A DNA stretch of 5,678 bases from positions 1 to 5,678 of the forward strand of contig JACVQG010000243.1 in assembly GCA_015661045.1 (NCBI GenBank). Reading direction: 5' to 3'. Shown here one piece after another: positions 1 to 4,473 of the stretch (positions are counted from its first letter, which is position 1; every line of letters starts with the position of its first letter). Source of the stretch: Dehalococcoidia bacterium. Its GTDB lineage: Bacteria; Chloroflexota; Dehalococcoidia; JACVQG01. The position numbers were made by a program, and so were the translations under genes. The notes below the pieces were generated by a model. The model had not been told where the DNA came from. It saw only the letters and a program-made list of their open reading frames with translations, and ran no database searches.

Positions 1-882
1 TTGAGTGGCCTCAGCCCAGATTTCCAGCGTTCCAGCATATTTATCCGGCCGGGTGGATAGAAGCACCTCATAATCCTGGCCCTCTATATCCATCGGTGAA
101 TAAAGGCTTTCTCTATACAATTCCCAATGTCCGCTGGTCTTCCACAGGTCAAGGCGGGCAATGTGCGGGGAATAAACTAACTGATATCCACGTTTGATAT
201 GCTCCCGCTTCCAGAATCCCTCGATAATATGGCGCACCATAGCGCCTTTAGGGTGCCATAATGCCAGACCCGGCCCAACCTCCTCCTGGATACTGAATAA
301 ATCCAACTCCCGTCCCAGCTTGCGGTGGTCGCGCCGGGCAGCTTCTTCTATCTTATGCAGGTAATCATCCAGAGCCTCCTTATTGGCGAAGGCAGTGCCG
401 TAAATTCGCTGGAGCATGGTACGGTGCTCATCCCCTCTCCAGTAGGCGCCGGCGATACTGGTTAGCTTGAATGGGCCAATTTTGCCTGTTGAGTCTACAT
501 GCGGGCCGCGGCAAAGGTCGGTAAAGGATCCCTGGCGGTAAATGGTTACTTTTTCATCAGGGAGTTCGTCAATAAGTTCCAGTTTGTAAGGTTGGGAGGC
601 AAAGAGCTGCCTGGCCTTTTCTTTTTCCACATCTTCCCGTCGAAAGATGTTGTTAGTAGCGATAACATCCCGCATTTTGGCTTCAATAACGGGTAAGTCA
701 TCGGGAACCAAAGGGCGCGGAAGCTCAAAATCGTAATAGAAACCATCGTCTATCGTTGGACCGATGCCGAATTTAGCTCCGGGGAACATTGCCTGGACTA
801 CCTCGGCCATAATATGCGCTGCCGAATGGCGCATAGTATCCAATGCTGCCTGATCGACCTGTGGTGAAACTTTTGTTGACAC
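1..882 (-). CDS. thrS: Threonyl-tRNA synthetase, N-terminal part, TGS-less, with internal core deletion
   Basis: The protein family charges tRNA-Thr with threonine in the cytoplasm and hydrolyses mischarged Ser-tRNA-Thr. The window holds 294 residues from a GTG start at 882; the gene continues past position 1. There is no N-terminal TGS domain: the protein opens directly in the editing (SAD) domain, with HSAAH at 19-23 and CRGPH at 124-128, which carry the four editing-site residues. The link to the catalytic domain is clear (AGAYWRGD at 144-151, LQRIYGTA at 157-164, RRDHRKLG at 183-190), followed by the motif 1 region and TSGHWE at 249-254. After DY (270-271) the sequence jumps straight to EVLLSTRPDKYAGT, which in the family lies about 85-90 residues further on. 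The NCPGH zinc Cys, motif 2 (HRNE-like), the RVRGFTQDDAHIF block and its zinc His are absent. No stop or frame change accompanies the loss. Such a product should not be an active synthetase. A GGGGGAGG sequence 7 bases upstream supports the start. Confidence 0.9.
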   Translation of the reverse strand, partial: MSTKVSPQVDQAALDTMRHSAAHIMAEVVQAMFPGAKFGIGPTIDDGFYYDFELPRPLVPDDLPVIEAKMRDVIATNNIFRREDVEKEKARQLFASQPYKLELIDELPDEKVTIYRQGSFTDLCRGPHVDSTGKIGPFKLTSIAGAYWRGDEHRTMLQRIYGTAFANKEALDDYLHKIEEAARRDHRKLGRELDLFSIQEEVGPGLALWHPKGAMVRHIIEGFWKREHIKRGYQLVYSPHIARLDLWKTSGHWELYRESLYSPMDIEGQDYEVLLSTRPDKYAGTLEIWAEATQ

Positions 883-889
883 TATTGGT

Positions 890-897
890 CCTCCCCC
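890..897 (-). promoter_or_regulatory. Ribosome binding site of thrS
   Basis: GGGGGAGG on the minus strand ends 7 bases before the GTG at 882. This fixes GTG as the start and shows that the missing TGS domain is not a start-calling error: the upstream sequence is intergenic. Confidence 0.8.
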
Positions 898-915
898 AAA
901 ACAATACCAATGTAT

Positions 916-945
916 AATCTATCACATACATAAGAAACCTGTAAA
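916..945 (-). promoter_or_regulatory. Candidate promoter of thrS
   Basis: On the minus strand TTTACA (945-940) and TAGATT (921-916) are separated by 18 bases and match the sigma-70 consensus at 5/6 and 4/6 positions. Initiation near 909 would give a leader of about 27 bases that includes the ribosome binding site. No T-box leader is visible. The -10 assignment is uncertain, because the TATACA that overlaps its last base (916-911) has no -35 partner at proper spacing. Confidence 0.4.
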
Positions 946-988
946 GCGATTAGAAAACGCCGTAATCCGTGGATTCTGTTAGATTATT

Positions 989-1057
989 TCTGTACCCCAG
1001 GCTGAAGCCTGGGGTACAGATACAAAAAACCTATGCCCAGGGCTTCAGCCCTGGGTA
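989..1057. repeat. Inverted pair of related tight palindromes (REP/BIME-like)
   Basis: Two hairpin sequences lie 13 bases apart. The first, 989-1020, is a perfect inverted repeat with 15-bp arms and a 2-base centre (GA). The second, 1034-1057, has a 10-bp perfect core (1035-1044 with 1047-1056, one G-T pair) and centre TC. Read in reverse complement, the second is a variant of the first: both have the form TACCC-AGGCTGAAGCCT-GGG, so they lie in opposite orientation. This is the architecture of bacterial interspersed palindromic elements (REP/BIME). The copy number elsewhere in the genome cannot be seen. Confidence 0.7.
1024..1057 (-). terminator. Probable intrinsic terminator of the response regulator gene
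   Basis: On the minus strand, 17 bases after the regulator's stop codon, a CCCAGGGC/GCCCTGGG stem with a TGAA loop (about 1055-1036) is followed after a few bases by six T (1029-1024). The gap between stem and T-run is slightly long. The hairpin is the second unit of the palindromic pair, so a repeat seems to have been co-opted as a terminator. Confidence 0.5.
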
Positions 1058-1074
1058 CAATCGGATTAAGAAAA

Positions 1075-1803
1075 CTAGCTTTTAAACCTATACCCCACGT
1101 TTCTTACGGTATCTATAAACGAATGATTCCGGTCTTCGATTTTGCTCCGCAACCGGCGGATGTGGACATCCACTGTTCTCTCCCCACCAAAATAATCGTA
1201 ACCCCACACCTGATTGAGGAGTGTCTGCCGGCTGAAAACCTTGCCGGGACGGCTGGCTAAAAACTTTAGTAGCTCGAACTCCTTGAATGTAAGGGGAACC
1301 AGATGATTACTGATATAGACCTGATATTTATCACCATCTATTGCCAGGTCACCTATGACGATGAGGTTCTGGCTTTCACCTCCGCTCGGCCCCAGAAGGC
1401 GGTGAATGCGCACCAGGAGTTCGTCAGGACGGTAGGTGTCTAACAGGAAATCGTTTATACCCCATAGCCATTCCTGCTCTTTTAAACTCTCTTCGGGTAT
1501 TATAGCTATAGCTGGCACATCTTGAACTTCCCGGAGGCGACGCAACCAAATATTTAGCTGAGAAGTATGCAACACTGATGTGGTTTTTGAAGAAGTTACC
1601 GGTAGTTTGCCTGAGCTACCCCTGGAGGTAGAATCTAAATTTATCAGTAGTAAGTCTACGGGTTGTTCCTCCAGTTGCAGCAACCCCTCATCCCAGTTAA
1701 CGGCCATGGCCGTTTGATAGCCCTCCCGGAGCAGCCGGGCGCTAAGTTTATCAGTATTTTCTTTATTAGCCAGTATTAGTATTGTGGCCACCGCAGCCTC
1801 CAT
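1075..1803 (-). CDS. OmpR/PhoB-type winged-helix regulator with aspartate-less receiver
   Basis: A 242-residue cytoplasmic DNA-binding regulator. Residues 6-137 have the alternating pattern of a CheY-like receiver (ATILILANKEN as strand 1, VDLLLINLD as strand 3, GINDFLLDTYRPDELLVRI at the end). Every phosphorylation residue is replaced: the acidic pair is A12-N13, the phospho-acceptor Asp is N55, the Thr/Ser is I102 and the Lys is D122. A Ser/Thr/Gly-rich insert (about 58-82) follows strand 3. Residues 146-242 are a standard OmpR winged helix: LTFKEFELLKFLASRPGKVF, then the recognition region ERTVDVHIRRLRSKI and a closing VGYRF. No histidine kinase lies beside it. It probably acts without classical phosphorelay, for example by ligand, partner or dosage. 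An upstream in-frame TTG at 1836 would add 11 residues, but that TTG is part of a -35 box; the ATG at 1803 directly precedes strand 1. Target genes are unknown; the divergent crotonase gene is a candidate by position only. Confidence 0.87.
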   Translation of the reverse strand: MEAAVATILILANKENTDKLSARLLREGYQTAMAVNWDEGLLQLEEQPVDLLLINLDSTSRGSSGKLPVTSSKTTSVLHTSQLNIWLRRLREVQDVPAIAIIPEESLKEQEWLWGINDFLLDTYRPDELLVRIHRLLGPSGGESQNLIVIGDLAIDGDKYQVYISNHLVPLTFKEFELLKFLASRPGKVFSRQTLLNQVWGYDYFGGERTVDVHIRRLRSKIEDRNHSFIDTVRNVGYRFKS

Positions 1804-1807
1804 AGTG

Positions 1808-1836
1808 AGAATAATGCTATACAGGTCATTTGTCAA
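1808..1836 (-). promoter_or_regulatory. Promoter of the regulator gene, implying a leaderless mRNA
   Basis: The minus strand carries TTGACA (1836-1831, perfect -35), a 17-base spacer and TATTCT (1813-1808, 4/6 to the -10 consensus, keeping its three most conserved bases). Only 4 bases separate the -10 from the ATG at 1803. Transcription would start at or within a few bases of the A of the start codon, consistent with the absence of any Shine-Dalgarno sequence. Confidence 0.65.
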
Positions 1837-1885
1837 AGGGTTCTTTTGCTATACAATTAAATAAGAAGTTCTAGCTTTAACTCTA

Positions 1886-1914
1886 TTGTAAAATACTTAT
1901 TGTCAGGCTATAAT
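1886..1914 (+). promoter_or_regulatory. Promoter of the crotonase gene
   Basis: TTGTAA (1886-1891), a 17-base spacer and a perfect TATAAT (1909-1914). Initiation near 1921 would leave a 30-base leader that contains the ribosome binding site. The sequence TATTGT occurs at 1884 (overlapping the -35) and again at 1898 in the spacer, which could be an operator for the divergently encoded regulator. Confidence 0.65.
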
Positions 1915-1935
1915 TTCAGCATCTTAATCCATTTT

Positions 1936-1941
1936 AGGAGG
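1936..1941 (+). promoter_or_regulatory. Ribosome binding site deciding the crotonase start
   Basis: A perfect AGGAGG lies 9 bases before the ATG at 1951. It rules out the longer reading frame from the TTG at 1900, which overlaps the promoter. Confidence 0.85.
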
Positions 1942-1950
1942 AGTTTTACT

Positions 1951-2778
1951 ATGAAATATGAAACCATTGCAGTTGAACACGAGTCTGGAGTGGCTACCAT
2001 CACACTCAATCGCCCCGATCGGCGCAATGCCTATAACATGCAAATGCTTTACGACTTGGACTCTGCGCTCAAGGACCTGGCCCAGGATGACAAAGCAAAA
2101 GTAGTGGTGCTTACCGGCGCTGGCGTGGCATTTTGTTCTGGCGCTGACTTTCGTTACAGGGAGGTAAAATCGGGGAAGGTAGCTCTGGAGGAAGCTGAGG
2201 AGTTACGCCCTGTTATTGATGGCATTCACAGGGGTAAACCCCTCAGTGTGGTAACGGATATACTTATGGCGTTACATTTTATTACCAAACCTACTATCGC
2301 CAGTGTTAACGGCGATGCCGTAGGCGCCGGATTCGATTTTGCCCTGGCCTGCGATATGAGAATTGGCTCTCCGAAGGCTCGCTTTATGGTGGGTTTTACG
2401 CGCATCGGATTGCCCCCGGACACAGGGACGGCCTGGTTTCTGCCCAAGATAGTTGGTACGCCTAAAGCTCTTGAAATAATCATGACGGCAGATTTTGTTT
2501 CCGGCGAGGAGGCCCACAAACTGGGCATACTCAACCGTTTAGTGCCTCATGAAAAGCTGGCAGAGGAAACGCGAGCATTTGCGAAAAAAATAGCCGATGG
2601 TCCGCCTATCGCCCACAGGATAACCAAATTGCTGGTTGACAATGGGGAGCATCAGGATTTGCGTACAGCGCTCACCGAGGCAATGGGCTTTGTACATATG
2701 GGTGTAAGCTCCGCCGACCATCAGGAGGGCGTGAGGGCCTTTGCCGAAAAACGGCCACCGGTATTTAAAGATAAATAG
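1951..2778 (+). CDS. Enoyl-CoA hydratase/isomerase (crotonase) family protein
   Basis: A 275-residue protein of normal family length; crotonases act on acyl-CoA thioesters in the cytoplasm (hydration, double-bond isomerisation, ring chemistry and others). The N-terminus has ATITLNRPDRRNAY (15-28). The first oxyanion-hole element is CSGADF (62-67), the second the stretch GDAVGAGFDFALACDMRI (121-138). Compared with mitochondrial enoyl-CoA hydratase, the two catalytic glutamates are not conserved: the first aligns with D129 and the second with F149. An Asp is present at 157 in IGLPPDTGT, the place where PaaG-like isomerases have SPDSGGT and use the Asp. A simple hydratase is therefore unlikely; an isomerase or other crotonase reaction fits better. 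The true substrate cannot be read from sequence. The usual C-terminal elements AHKLGILNRLVP and EGVRAFAEKRPPVF are present. It is transcribed alone, divergent from the regulator, with a strong promoter and ribosome binding site. Confidence 0.93.
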   Translation: MKYETIAVEHESGVATITLNRPDRRNAYNMQMLYDLDSALKDLAQDDKAKVVVLTGAGVAFCSGADFRYREVKSGKVALEEAEELRPVIDGIHRGKPLSVVTDILMALHFITKPTIASVNGDAVGAGFDFALACDMRIGSPKARFMVGFTRIGLPPDTGTAWFLPKIVGTPKALEIIMTADFVSGEEAHKLGILNRLVPHEKLAEETRAFAKKIADGPPIAHRITKLLVDNGEHQDLRTALTEAMGFVHMGVSSADHQEGVRAFAEKRPPVFKDK

Positions 2779-2800
2779 TTGATAATAATACTTCATACCC

Positions 2801-2827
2801 GGTTGTTCCGACTTGTCGGGAGACACC
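2801..2827. repeat. Imperfect palindrome related to the 51-bp element downstream
   Basis: CCGAC-TT-GTCGG (2808-2819) forms a tight hairpin flanked by partly complementary GGTTGT and ACACC. The form GTTG-yyCCGAY..RTCGGG is shared with each half of the element at 2863-2913, so all three units look like one repeat family. It lies 22 bases after the crotonase stop and could slow or end transcription, but there is no T-run on either strand. Confidence 0.5.
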
Positions 2828-2862
2828 ACGAAGGACAAAAATAGCCGTTGCCGGTGCCTGTA

Positions 2863-2913
2863 GTAGTTGCCTGATTCATCAGGCTATGTTAGCCCGATAA
2901 ATCGGGCAACTAC
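2863..2913. repeat. 51-bp near-palindrome made of two inverted hairpin units
   Basis: Outer arms GTAGTTGCC (2863-2871) and GGCAACTAC (2905-2913) are perfectly complementary. Inside, two hairpins can form: GCCTGAT-TC-ATCAGGC (2869-2884) and GCCCGAT-AA-ATCGGGC (2892-2907). The whole element reads nearly the same on both strands, with a TGT/ACA centre and only a few mismatches. It can fold as a cross-shaped or three-way structure. It sits between convergent genes, which is typical for REP/BIME-like or MITE-like elements. No T-run follows on either strand, so it is not a classical intrinsic terminator. Confidence 0.75.
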
Positions 2914-2967
2914 ATATATGGATTGCTATTCTGGGGAGCATATTTGAGCATGGGATTTTTGTACCTT

Positions 2968-3405
2968 TCAACGCAAAAGCGCCACATAGCTATTCAGCGC
3001 CACATTTAAAGAATCCACTACCGGCTGGCATTTGGCTTTGAGCAGGTAAAACAGCTTGCCTTCGGCGGGCAGTTCGGAAAGTGTTTCCCAGTAACCCATG
3101 CCTTTGGCTATGACCAGATCGGCGGCTTCAAAGGCGGCCTTAAATTCATCGGAGGCCTGCGCCATATCCACTCCCGGGGTGTCAGTGCCAGTGGTAATCA
3201 CGTGCGGTAAATTTTTTGTTAGCCCGAATCTGTCCAAATCAGCCAGAGTGATGTCATTCTGAACCGGAGAGTGCTTGACAACATACGTAATGGGGGCAAA
3301 ATCGGCTAATTTTCTTACCAGGGGTAGGTCGAAAAATACCTCTCCTGCGTTATCAGCTAAAAAGAGTATCTGTTTGGTTTTGTTTAGCTTTATCTCAAAT
3401 GTCAA
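2968..3405 (-). CDS. DUF89 (ARMT1/AF1104-like) phosphatase, C-terminal half of a split gene
   Basis: A 145-residue frame holding the catalytic half of a DUF89 protein. DUF89 proteins are metal-dependent phosphatases proposed to remove harmful phosphorylated metabolites. Visible family motifs: LFLADNAGEVFFD (14-26) with the metal-binding Asp-Asn pair D18-N19, YVVKHSPVQND (41-51) with N50-D51, and ADLVIAKGMGYWETL (95-109), ending with KC at 125-126. The catalytic residues seem intact. The apparent TTG start at 3405 has no Shine-Dalgarno sequence and lies inside the preceding half, overlapping it by 11 bases. The residues before the LFLADNAGE strand correspond to the middle of the family, not to an N-terminus. 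This is therefore most likely the rear part of a single gene of about 280 residues, displaced by one frame, rather than a separate gene. Confidence 0.85.
   Translation of the reverse strand: MTFEIKLNKTKQILFLADNAGEVFFDLPLVRKLADFAPITYVVKHSPVQNDITLADLDRFGLTKNLPHVITTGTDTPGVDMAQASDEFKAAFEAADLVIAKGMGYWETLSELPAEGKLFYLLKAKCQPVVDSLNVALNSYVALLR
3395..3405 (-). other. Frame break inside the DUF89 gene (+1 shift needed)
   Basis: The upstream half ends GAC-ATT-TGA at 3395. The downstream half reads the same bases one position later (TTG-ACA-TTT-GAG). Joining them needs a +1 shift, as if one base had been gained or two lost. The TGA context ATT-TGA-G only loosely resembles the RF2-type CTT-TGA-C shift site, and there is no stimulatory Shine-Dalgarno-like sequence before it. 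A mutation or sequence error is more likely than programmed shifting. Confidence 0.75.
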
Positions 3406-3808
3406 ATGCTTTTGTATTGTCTATAGCGAACTCAACAGGTAATGTTAAATCGTATCGAACTGTTTCCAGGTCTTTAAAGAAATCTATGGAGTTTCCTTGA
3501 ACTGCCAGGCGCAGGTATTCTGCGATATTTCCGTCTAAGTTGACATTCCGGTAGAACTCTTCTCCCATCCTCATTTCGGCTTCTTTTATTCGGAGATAAG
3601 GGTCTGGATTGCCAGTGATCGTTCTCACCAGGCGGTGTAGATGTGTGGCGACGGGGATAGTAGGTCTATTAACCGAGAACTCGGCCTTAAGAAGCTTTAA
3701 ACCTTCATATATTGCTTTAGTTTTCAATTCAGGGTCTTGAGTGGCCAGGTCCGCCGCCTGGCGCACCAGACGTTCGAGGCAAGGATAGCACTCTTTGGTA
3801 GCTTTCAT
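3395..3808 (-). CDS. DUF89 (ARMT1/AF1104-like) phosphatase, N-terminal half of a split gene
   Basis: A 137-residue frame with the helical N-terminal half of a DUF89 protein. It has the CxxC signature near the start (ECYPCLERL, C7 and C10) that I associate with AF1104-like prokaryotic members, then GNPDPY (66-71) followed by K75, and GNSIDF (105-110); these are family landmarks in the expected order. The frame closes at FAIDNTKAFDI, just where the catalytic strand LFLADNAGE should follow; that part is encoded in the next frame. Alone this half lacks the metal site and would not be active. An ATG at 3823 would add five residues, but it overlaps a TATAAT box, so the ATG at 3808 is preferred. No Shine-Dalgarno is visible, consistent with a very short leader. 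Confidence 0.85.
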   Translation of the reverse strand: MKATKECYPCLERLVRQAADLATQDPELKTKAIYEGLKLLKAEFSVNRPTIPVATHLHRLVRTITGNPDPYLRIKEAEMRMGEEFYRNVNLDGNIAEYLRLAVQGNSIDFFKDLETVRYDLTLPVEFAIDNTKAFDI

Positions 3809-3821
3809 GGTATATATAATC

Positions 3822-3849
3822 ATTATACATAAAAACAGTGGGATTCCAA
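3822..3849 (-). promoter_or_regulatory. Promoter of the DUF89 gene with very short leader
   Basis: Minus strand TTGGAA (3849-3844), a 16-base spacer and a perfect TATAAT (3827-3822). Initiation about 7 bases later, near 3815, leaves about 7 bases before the ATG at 3808, too few for a Shine-Dalgarno sequence. The alternative ATG at 3823 lies inside the -10 box. Confidence 0.55.
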
Positions 3850-3884
3850 ATCAGAATATGTCTGGTATAAAAATGAACACGAAT

Positions 3885-3906
3885 CCAAAGGCTCTGACGC
3901 CTTTGG
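3885..3906. repeat. Perfect 8-bp inverted repeat (hairpin)
   Basis: CCAAAGGC (3885-3892) and GCCTTTGG (3899-3906) are perfectly complementary around TCTGAC. No T-run follows directly on either strand; on the minus strand a five-T run appears about a dozen bases further on. It lies upstream of the DUF89 promoter. It could be an operator, a remnant terminator or a repeat; the sequence does not decide. Confidence 0.5.
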
Positions 3907-3959
3907 TCAGGATTGGAGAATTTCATGCCCTTCGCGGGAAGCAATCAATTGGCAGTACG

Positions 3960-4000
3960 CCCCACTCTGAGATGCTTCGCTCCGCTCCAGCATGACAATG
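3960..4000. repeat. Possible remnant of an interspersed repeat
   Basis: GAGATGCTTCGCTCCGCTCC followed by AGCATGACA contains ATGCT (3972-3976) and AGCAT (3989-3993) as short inverted arms around a CGCTCCGCTCC core. The wording TTCGCTCCGCTC...ATGACA is familiar from high-copy intergenic repeats in various bacterial genomes. Here it is a single copy, so the call rests on recognition only. Confidence 0.35.
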
Positions 4001-4028
4001 CGGAGACTCTACTGGAGGAGCAATAATC

Positions 4029-4057
4029 TTGACCTTTGCCTGAATATGATTGAAAAT
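4029..4057 (+). promoter_or_regulatory. Weak candidate promoter of the DUF2795-like gene
   Basis: TTGACC (4029-4034), a 17-base spacer and GAAAAT (4052-4057), 5/6 and 4/6 to consensus but lacking the first T of the -10. It would imply a leader of over 100 bases. No better promoter was found closer to the gene. Confidence 0.27.
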
Positions 4058-4178
4058 AGGAAGTGCCCTTCTGGGAAGTGAGCTGTGAGAAGTGGGAAAG
4101 GATGACGGTCCGAGGGGGGGCTTGCCAATAATAAAAAGATCTGGGAATCTGCCCTGGCTCATTGAAAGGAGAATGAAT

Positions 4179-4394
4179 TTGTCACCACTACCATGGATCT
4201 CAGTAGCTAAATATGTAGAGGATGCCCATAGCTTTAAAGGGCGAGTGGAGAGAGCGGACTGTCTGGATCTGGCTTTTTCTAACCATGCCCCGGATGAGGT
4301 AGTTGACGCCCTGGATGCTTTAGGCTCCAGGATTTTCCCTACCGTTGCCGCAGCAAAGGAGTTTCTAGTCGCCCAGAAACAGGTCACTCAGTAA
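4179..4394 (+). CDS. Small DUF2795-like protein
   Basis: About 71 residues, of unknown function. The pattern WISVAKYVEDAHSFKGRV, ADCLDLAFSNHAPDEVVDAL, then FPTVAAAKEFLVAQ matches the shape of DUF2795 proteins: a first helix, a helix of the type A..ngA.devl.aL, and a final F.s...v...l segment. No signal peptide, transmembrane segment or cysteine motif is seen. The start is uncertain. AGGAG (4167-4171) lies 7 bases before a TTG at 4179 but only 1 base before an ATG at 4173, so the TTG fits ribosome binding better; the two starts differ by two residues. An upstream GTG at 4092 has no ribosome binding site. The gene is alone on this strand and is followed by a strong intrinsic terminator, which supports its being real and expressed. 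The family call is from memory of the pattern, hence moderate confidence. Confidence 0.65.
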   Translation: MSPLPWISVAKYVEDAHSFKGRVERADCLDLAFSNHAPDEVVDALDALGSRIFPTVAAAKEFLVAQKQVTQ

Positions 4395-4473
4395 CCATCA
4401 GGCAGTAAGCAGGTCGGGTATTATGTGGCTTATAGTTTCACTGTTCGCCTAATACGTATTCGGTTGTCAAAAG

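Larger units (their letters stand above)
3850..4172. other. Non-coding stretch between DUF89 promoter and DUF2795-like gene
   Basis: No credible gene is seen. The frames open here give low-complexity proteins with no family features. The stretch holds the hairpin at 3885-3906, repeat-like sequence around 3920-4005, a weak candidate promoter at 4029-4057 and a run of seven G (4114-4120). Confidence 0.55.

Noticed and set aside
499..746. Two short open frames on both strands within thrS
   Set aside because: Both lie inside clearly coding thrS sequence in other frames.
883..988. T-box or other riboswitch leader before thrS
   Set aside because: No AGGGTGGNACCGCG-like antiterminator sequence was found, and the space between promoter and start is too short.
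1033..1260. 75-codon open frame on the plus strand
   Set aside because: It is antisense to the winged-helix domain of the regulator and starts inside a terminator hairpin.
2226..2838. Several minus-strand open frames
   Set aside because: They are antisense shadows of the crotonase gene with no motifs of their own.
2801..2913. CRISPR array
   Set aside because: The repeats are palindromic, inverted and only three in number, with no regular unique spacers and no cas gene.
3390..3405. Programmed +1 frameshift of the RF2 type in the DUF89 gene
   Set aside because: A TGA is present, but the slippery codon is ATT instead of CTT, the next base is G instead of C, and there is no upstream Shine-Dalgarno-like stimulator.
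3795..3995. 66-codon open frame on the plus strand
   Set aside because: It overlaps the DUF89 promoter and start and the hairpin at 3885-3906, and has no recognisable motif.
3923..4387. 154-codon open frame on the minus strand
   Set aside because: It lies antisense to the DUF2795-like gene and runs through the repeat-like region; its Ser/Ala/Arg-rich composition shows no family motif, and it has no ribosome binding site that I could see.
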